Of a stretch of 7,123 nucleotides of DNA, positions 5,738 through 7,123 are shown piece by piece. The notes under the pieces were generated by a model. It worked only from the letters and a program-made list of their open reading frames with translations. It was not told where the DNA came from and made no database searches. The number at the start of each line of letters is the position of its first letter. Position 1 is the stretch's first letter. This stretch comes from Syntrophomonadaceae bacterium (GTDB lineage: Bacteria > Bacillota_B > Syntrophomonadia > Syntrophomonadales > Syntrophomonadaceae), in contig DAOUSQ010000052.1 of the NCBI GenBank assembly GCA_030627145.1, forward strand, positions 1 to 7,123, given 5' to 3'. A program made the translations under genes and the position numbers.

Positions 5738-7099
5738 TTAGGGCTCAACCTTAATCAGCATTGAATCGCCCTGAGCATGACCGGCGCAGATTCCACATAC
5801 ACCATATCCACCACCACGACGTTTAAGCTCATAGGCTGTTGTCATGAGGATCCTGGCTCCAGTTGCACCAATGGGATGACCATAAGCAATGGCACTTCCG
5901 TTTACATTAACTTTTTCAAACATTTCCTCTTTGCTCATTCCCAGAATACTACGGGCACTGACCAGAACAACGGCTGCAAAGGCTTCATTGATTTCAACAA
6001 TCTCTACATCTTTGTAGGTCATATTGTTCTGTTCCAAAACCTTCTTTATAGAAAGTCCGGGTACTGTTGCAATATCTTTGGTCTCCTGTGAAACCTCGGC
6101 ATAATCTATGAGAGTAAATAAAGGTTTTAATCCCAGTTCATCAGCTTTTTCTCTGCTCATCAGCATACAGACATCTCCCCCATCGTTGACTGCAGGAGCA
6201 TTTCCGGCCGTTACGCTTCCCGGTTTACCCGTCACAGCACTTACGTGACCGAAAACCGGTGGCAGTTTGGCCAGACCTTCCATGGTTGTCTGTGGTCTCG
6301 GTCCTTCATCCTCTCTCATAACCTCAACCTTTTTGCCCTTGTGTATTTCAACTGGGAATATTTCTTCGTCAAATTTATTGGCTTTCATGGCTTCTACTGC
6401 ACGCATTTGACTGGTATAGCCCCATTCGTCATTATCTTCACGGGTATATCCAAATTCATCAGATGTTTCAGAACCATGTATGGCCATGTGGCGGTTATAG
6501 AAAGCATCCCACAGCCCGTCATAAACCATCAGGTCAACGCAGTCCGCGTTCAGCAGCCCCATACGTTTACCATATCTCAAATCAGGGAGAGCATAAGGAC
6601 AATTACTCATACTCTCCTGGCCGCCTGCTATACAGATTTCAGCCCTTTCCGTCTGGATCATCTGGGCTGCTAAGTCTACGGTTTTAATACCTGAGGAACA
6701 TACTTTATTAAGTGTAATAGAAGGAACATATGCGGGAAGTCCTGCCAGTATCGTTGCCTGGCGGCTGGGTACCTGACCGCATCCTGCAGGTACCACCTGT
6801 CCCATAAAGACGTAATCAATATCTGTAGGTTTTACCTTGTCTTCAACCCGTCTCATGACTTCCTGAATTGCCAGGGCACCGAGCTGTGCTGCATCATATT
6901 CTTTTAACATTCCACCGGAACGACCGTAAGGGGTCCGGCAGGCTGCTACACAAACTACTTCTCTAAATTTCTTATATTTATTACCTATTTTCCTCCCCAT
7001 GGTGGAATAATCCGGTTTTCTTTCACCAAACCCCGTAACGGGTATTTTAGCAGGATAATCAGACCTCTTCATATTCATTTTTTGTACAAATTCGGACAT
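5738..7099 (-). CDS. thlA: acetyl-CoA C-acetyltransferase (thiolase) with N-terminal extension
   Basis: Condenses two acetyl-CoA to acetoacetyl-CoA, or cleaves acetoacetyl-CoA during oxidation. The thiolase fold begins near residue 45 (REVVCVAACRTPYGRSGG). The nucleophile is Cys134 in LNKVCSSGIKT; AGGQESMSNCPY (158-169), NEAFAA (371-376), His408 in GSAIAYGHPIGATGAR (401-416) and Cys438 in GICAGHAQG (436-444) complete the active site. At 453 residues it is about 55-60 longer than usual thiolases, chiefly because of about 45 residues ahead of the domain (Cys134 against Cys89 in the Zoogloea enzyme). The ATG at 7099 has AAAGGAGG 7 bases upstream, while the internal Met codons at residues 8, 10 and 34 have none, so the extension is probably real. 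The usual CxGGGQG end is CAGHAQG here. It is the first visible gene of the operon and may be the first of all, since the promoter is outside the window. Other 3-ketoacyl-CoA substrates are possible. Confidence 0.93.
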   Translation of the reverse strand: MSEFVQKMNMKRSDYPAKIPVTGFGERKPDYSTMGRKIGNKYKKFREVVCVAACRTPYGRSGGMLKEYDAAQLGALAIQEVMRRVEDKVKPTDIDYVFMGQVVPAGCGQVPSRQATILAGLPAYVPSITLNKVCSSGIKTVDLAAQMIQTERAEICIAGGQESMSNCPYALPDLRYGKRMGLLNADCVDLMVYDGLWDAFYNRHMAIHGSETSDEFGYTREDNDEWGYTSQMRAVEAMKANKFDEEIFPVEIHKGKKVEVMREDEGPRPQTTMEGLAKLPPVFGHVSAVTGKPGSVTAGNAPAVNDGGDVCMLMSREKADELGLKPLFTLIDYAEVSQETKDIATVPGLSIKKVLEQNNMTYKDVEIVEINEAFAAVVLVSARSILGMSKEEMFEKVNVNGSAIAYGHPIGATGARILMTTAYELKRRGGGYGVCGICAGHAQGDSMLIKVEP

Positions 7100-7106
7100 G
7101 TTATTT

Positions 7107-7114
7107 CCTCCTTT
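7107..7114 (-). promoter_or_regulatory. ribosome binding site of the thiolase gene
   Basis: The minus strand reads AAAGGAGG followed by 7 bases and the ATG at 7099. This perfect site is the main support for the long form of the thiolase. Only nine bases of an A/T-only stretch remain upstream, so no promoter can be judged. Confidence 0.75.
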
Positions 7115-7123
7115 TTTTTTAAA

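Noticed and set aside
5777..6673. Plus-strand open frames of 104 and 142 codons (5777-6091 and 6245-6673).
   Set aside because: They lie wholly antisense to the thiolase gene, resemble no protein family, are rich in Cys, His and Phe as expected from reversed codons, and have no ribosome binding site.

Overview
The window comes from a low- to mid-GC anaerobic bacterium, most likely a member of the Clostridia (Peptococcaceae or Syntrophomonadaceae-like). The evidence is the AT-rich intergenic DNA, strong AGGAGG-type ribosome binding sites, GTG starts, and proteins that resemble the clostridial acetyl-CoA to butyryl-CoA enzymes. The assignment to a group is inference from protein character; no marker gene is present. 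Every real gene lies on the minus strand, so transcription runs from the right edge to the left.

Layout, in order of transcription. A long-form thiolase (5738-7099), 3-hydroxybutyryl-CoA dehydrogenase (4831-5685), crotonase (4010-4792) and short-chain acyl-CoA dehydrogenase (2838-3986) follow one another with short gaps. A perfect 15-bp stem-loop (2791-2828) then separates them from a two-subunit family I CoA-transferase of the glutaconate CoA-transferase type (A subunit 1737-2714, B subunit 934-1737, joined by a TAATG overlap). A second hairpin (923-948) straddles the stop codon of the B subunit. After an AT-rich spacer without genes (671-922) comes a broken family III (CaiB/BaiF) CoA-transferase gene (about 62-670). 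It carries a one-base frameshift near 236-239, and its homology stops abruptly near position 61, where structured DNA resembling the 5' end of a group II intron begins and runs off the left edge.

Together the four enzymes make up the reversible C4 beta-oxidation spiral: 2 acetyl-CoA <-> acetoacetyl-CoA <-> 3-hydroxybutyryl-CoA <-> crotonyl-CoA <-> butyryl-CoA. The CoA-transferase would load or unload CoA on the carboxylic acid. The set fits butyrate formation or syntrophic butyrate/fatty-acid oxidation; the sequence alone does not give the direction. The electron-transfer flavoprotein genes (etfBA) that often flank the dehydrogenase in clostridial butyrate clusters are absent from this window.

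The operon promoter lies beyond the right edge; only the thiolase ribosome binding site is visible. I found no tRNA, rRNA, CRISPR array or credible plus-strand gene. I do not see an undescribed defence or mobile system. The points most worth a second look are the doubly disrupted CaiB-family gene with its probable intron junction, the N-terminal extension and altered C-terminal motif of the thiolase, and the two intra-operon hairpins.
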